Source of the DNA: Methylococcaceae bacterium
Lineage (GTDB): Bacteria > Pseudomonadota > Gammaproteobacteria > Methylococcales > Methylomonadaceae
Length of the DNA stretch: 44,639 nucleotides
NCBI GenBank assembly: GCA_900299045.1
Contig: OMIH01000100.1
Location: forward strand, 1 to 44,639
Reading direction: 5' to 3'
Shown here: piece after piece, positions 42,624 to 44,639 of the stretch
Layout: each line of letters opens with the position of its first letter
Numbering within the stretch: the first letter of the stretch is position 1
Program-made: the position numbers and the translations under genes
The notes under the pieces: model-generated
What the model saw: the letters and a program-made list of their open reading frames with translations, nothing else
Told to the model about the DNA's origin: nothing
Databases searched by the model: none

Positions 42624-42923
42624 TTAAGCCGTGGCGAATTCAATATCATGACCAGATTTTAGCTTAACATAGGCTTTTTTCCAATCAGAACGCTGACCTA
42701 ATGAACGCCCGAATCGTTTTTGCTTGCCTTTCACATTCAAAACACGCACAGCATCAACTTCAACGTTAAACATCGCTTCGACGGCACTCTTAACTTGTTT
42801 CTTAGTAGCATTACGCTGCACTTTAAAAACAATTTGCTTGTCTTTTTCAGCAGCAACTGTGCTTTTTTCTGAAATAACAGGCGCTTCTAAAACTCGCGTT
42901 AACTGGTATAAATTTGAACTCAT
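42624..42923 (-). CDS. rplW: 50S ribosomal protein L23
   Basis: [43 protein letters not shown]. Confidence 0.97.
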   Translation of the reverse strand: MSSNLYQLTRVLEAPVISEKSTVAAEKDKQIVFKVQRNATKKQVKSAVEAMFNVEVDAVRVLNVKGKQKRFGRSLGQRSDWKKAYVKLKSGHDIEFATA

Positions 42924-43531
42924 GCCAAACGCTCCTCTAACTGCTGTAACGCACCAGGCGTCACGATAATTTTATCTGCTGCAACTAATAATACAGGATT
43001 TAAATTTGCTGCCTCAACAACTTCAACATAAGGTATGTTTCTTGAGGCTAACGCTAAATTTTTATCTACACTATCAACAATAATCAACGTACGTTTTGAT
43101 TGTATAGCATGCAATTGAGCACTTAACACTTTTGTTTTCGGCGTATTAACCAGAACATCACTACTTATAACCAAGCGCTCTTGACGCAGTAACTCGGACA
43201 AAATAGATCTGATTCCTACGCGGAACATTTTTTTGTTCAACTTTTGGTCATAATTACGCGGTCTTGCCGCAAATGTCACACCACCAGTTCGCCATAACGG
43301 ACTACGTGCAGTACCAGATCGCGCTCGCCCTGTGCCTTTTTGACGCCATGGCTTAATTCCACCACCACTTACATCTGAGCGTGTTTTTTGAGCTTTTGTA
43401 CCAGCACGTGCTCCAGCTAAATAACGTGTAACTAATTGGTGCACAAGTGTCTCATTAAAAATTTGCCCAAACACAACATCGCTTACTTGAACATTTTTTT
43501 CTTGATTTAAAACAGGTATATGCAATCCCAT
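42920..43531 (-). CDS. rplD: 50S ribosomal protein L4
   Basis: [48 protein letters not shown]. Confidence 0.98.
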   Translation of the reverse strand: MGLHIPVLNQEKNVQVSDVVFGQIFNETLVHQLVTRYLAGARAGTKAQKTRSDVSGGGIKPWRQKGTGRARSGTARSPLWRTGGVTFAARPRNYDQKLNKKMFRVGIRSILSELLRQERLVISSDVLVNTPKTKVLSAQLHAIQSKRTLIIVDSVDKNLALASRNIPYVEVVEAANLNPVLLVAADKIIVTPGALQQLEERLA

Positions 43532-43534
43532 GAC

Positions 43535-44179
43535 TTAACCTTTATTCTGCATTTTACTCGCGGGAGTAATCACTACATCACCGCCTTTAGCGCCTGGCAC
43601 AGACCCTTTAACCAAAATTAAATTTCTTTCTGCATCAATAGCGTGAATTGTTAAGTTTTGAATGGTAGTTGTACTAGCACCTAAATGCCCTGCCATTTTT
43701 TTACCCTTAAAAACTCGACCAGGTGTTTGACACATACCAATTGAGCCTAACACACGATGTGACAACGAGTTACCATGTGTAGCATCTTGCATACTAAAGT
43801 GATGCCTTTTAACACCACCTGCAAAACCTTTACCAATACTCTTACCTTGAACATCAACAACCTGCCCCTCAGAAAAAATACTTAATGGTAATTCACTACC
43901 CAAAGCAAACTCTGCATCATTATCAAGCCTAAACTCCCAAAGACCGCGACCTGCTGAAACATTAGCCGCTGCATAATGACCTGCCATAGCTTTATTTACT
44001 TTAGACGATTTTTTTTCGCCTGCAGCAACCTGAATTGCGCGATACCCATCTACTTCAAGACTTTTAATCTGTGTAACTCTATTGGAATCTATTTGTAAGA
44101 CGGTCACAGGAACAGATGTACCATCCTCACAAAAAATTCTGGTCATACCGCATTTTCGACCAATAAGACCTATTGACAT
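43535..44179 (-). CDS. rplC: 50S ribosomal protein L3
   Basis: [18 protein letters not shown]...[48 protein letters not shown]. Confidence 0.98.
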   Translation of the reverse strand: MSIGLIGRKCGMTRIFCEDGTSVPVTVLQIDSNRVTQIKSLEVDGYRAIQVAAGEKKSSKVNKAMAGHYAAANVSAGRGLWEFRLDNDAEFALGSELPLSIFSEGQVVDVQGKSIGKGFAGGVKRHHFSMQDATHGNSLSHRVLGSIGMCQTPGRVFKGKKMAGHLGASTTTIQNLTIHAIDAERNLILVKGSVPGAKGGDVVITPASKMQNKG

Positions 44180-44197
44180 TTGCCAATTCCTCTATTC

Positions 44198-44509
44198 TTA
44201 ATTCAACTTAATTTGAACATCAACACCAGCTGCAAGATCCAATTTCATTAAAGCATCTACTGTTTTATCAGTAGGCTCAACAATATCAAGCAATCTTTTG
44301 TATGTTCTTAATTCGTACTGATCTCTCGCATCTTTATCAACATGAGGTGAAATCAATACCGTAAAACGTTCTTTTTTAGTAGGCAATGGAATAGGCCCTT
44401 TCACTTGAGCGCCCGTTCTTCTTGCTGTTTCTGCTATCTCACTCGCTGATTGATCAATTAATTTATGATCAAATGATTTCAAACGGATTCTGATAGTTTG
44501 ATTAGACAT
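44198..44509 (-). CDS. rpsJ: 30S ribosomal protein S10
   Basis: [47 protein letters not shown]. Confidence 0.99.
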   Translation of the reverse strand: MSNQTIRIRLKSFDHKLIDQSASEIAETARRTGAQVKGPIPLPTKKERFTVLISPHVDKDARDQYELRTYKRLLDIVEPTDKTVDALMKLDLAAGVDVQIKLN

Positions 44510-44514
44510 AATTT

Positions 44515-44639
44515 TTACTCAATAATCGATGCAACAACGCCGGCACCCACAGTGCGCCCGCCTTCACGAATTGCAAAACGCAACCCTTCTTCCATAGCAA
44601 TAGATGAAATTAATTTCACTTTAACAGAAATGTTATCAC
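44515..44639 (-). CDS. tuf: Elongation factor Tu, C-terminal part only (runs off window end)
   Basis: Minus-strand translation at the edge: [40 protein letters not shown]. Confidence 0.95.
   Translation of the reverse strand, partial: DNISVKVKLISSIAMEEGLRFAIREGGRTVGAGVVASIIE

Overview
The window is a low-GC, gammaproteobacterial-looking chromosomal segment made almost entirely of core genes. Left to right it contains: a His-rich outer-membrane protein (truncated at the window start); a small ORF coupled to a Rieske ferredoxin; slyD-fabI; ackA convergent with mrcB (PBP1B); trkA-trkH; hslO; a pcd-fhcB-fhcA block (tetrahydromethanopterin/methanofuran-type C1 metabolism); metH; a reverse-strand hemC-hemD-hemX-hemY-lipoprotein operon; clpB; uvrD; a DUF2892-like/DUF3422 pair; dnaJ-dapB; and the S10-spc-alpha ribosomal protein superoperon on the minus strand from tuf (partial) to rplQ. 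The least ordinary part is pcd-fhcBA at about 10.6-14.0 kb. It carries two formyltransferase/hydrolase subunits without fhcD/fhcC next to them, a FhcB that has lost most of the archaeal FwdB iron-sulfur cysteines, and a C-terminally extended carbinolamine dehydratase-like protein. I found no CRISPR array, transposon, prophage, tRNA or rRNA, and no convincing new multi-gene system. The other findings are modest: poly-G tracts in trkA/trkH, a sigma32-like clpB promoter, stop-codon-overlapping convergent pairs, a non-ATG start behind a hairpin, and an rpmJ gene missing from the ORF track. All family calls come from reading motifs by eye; no database search was run.
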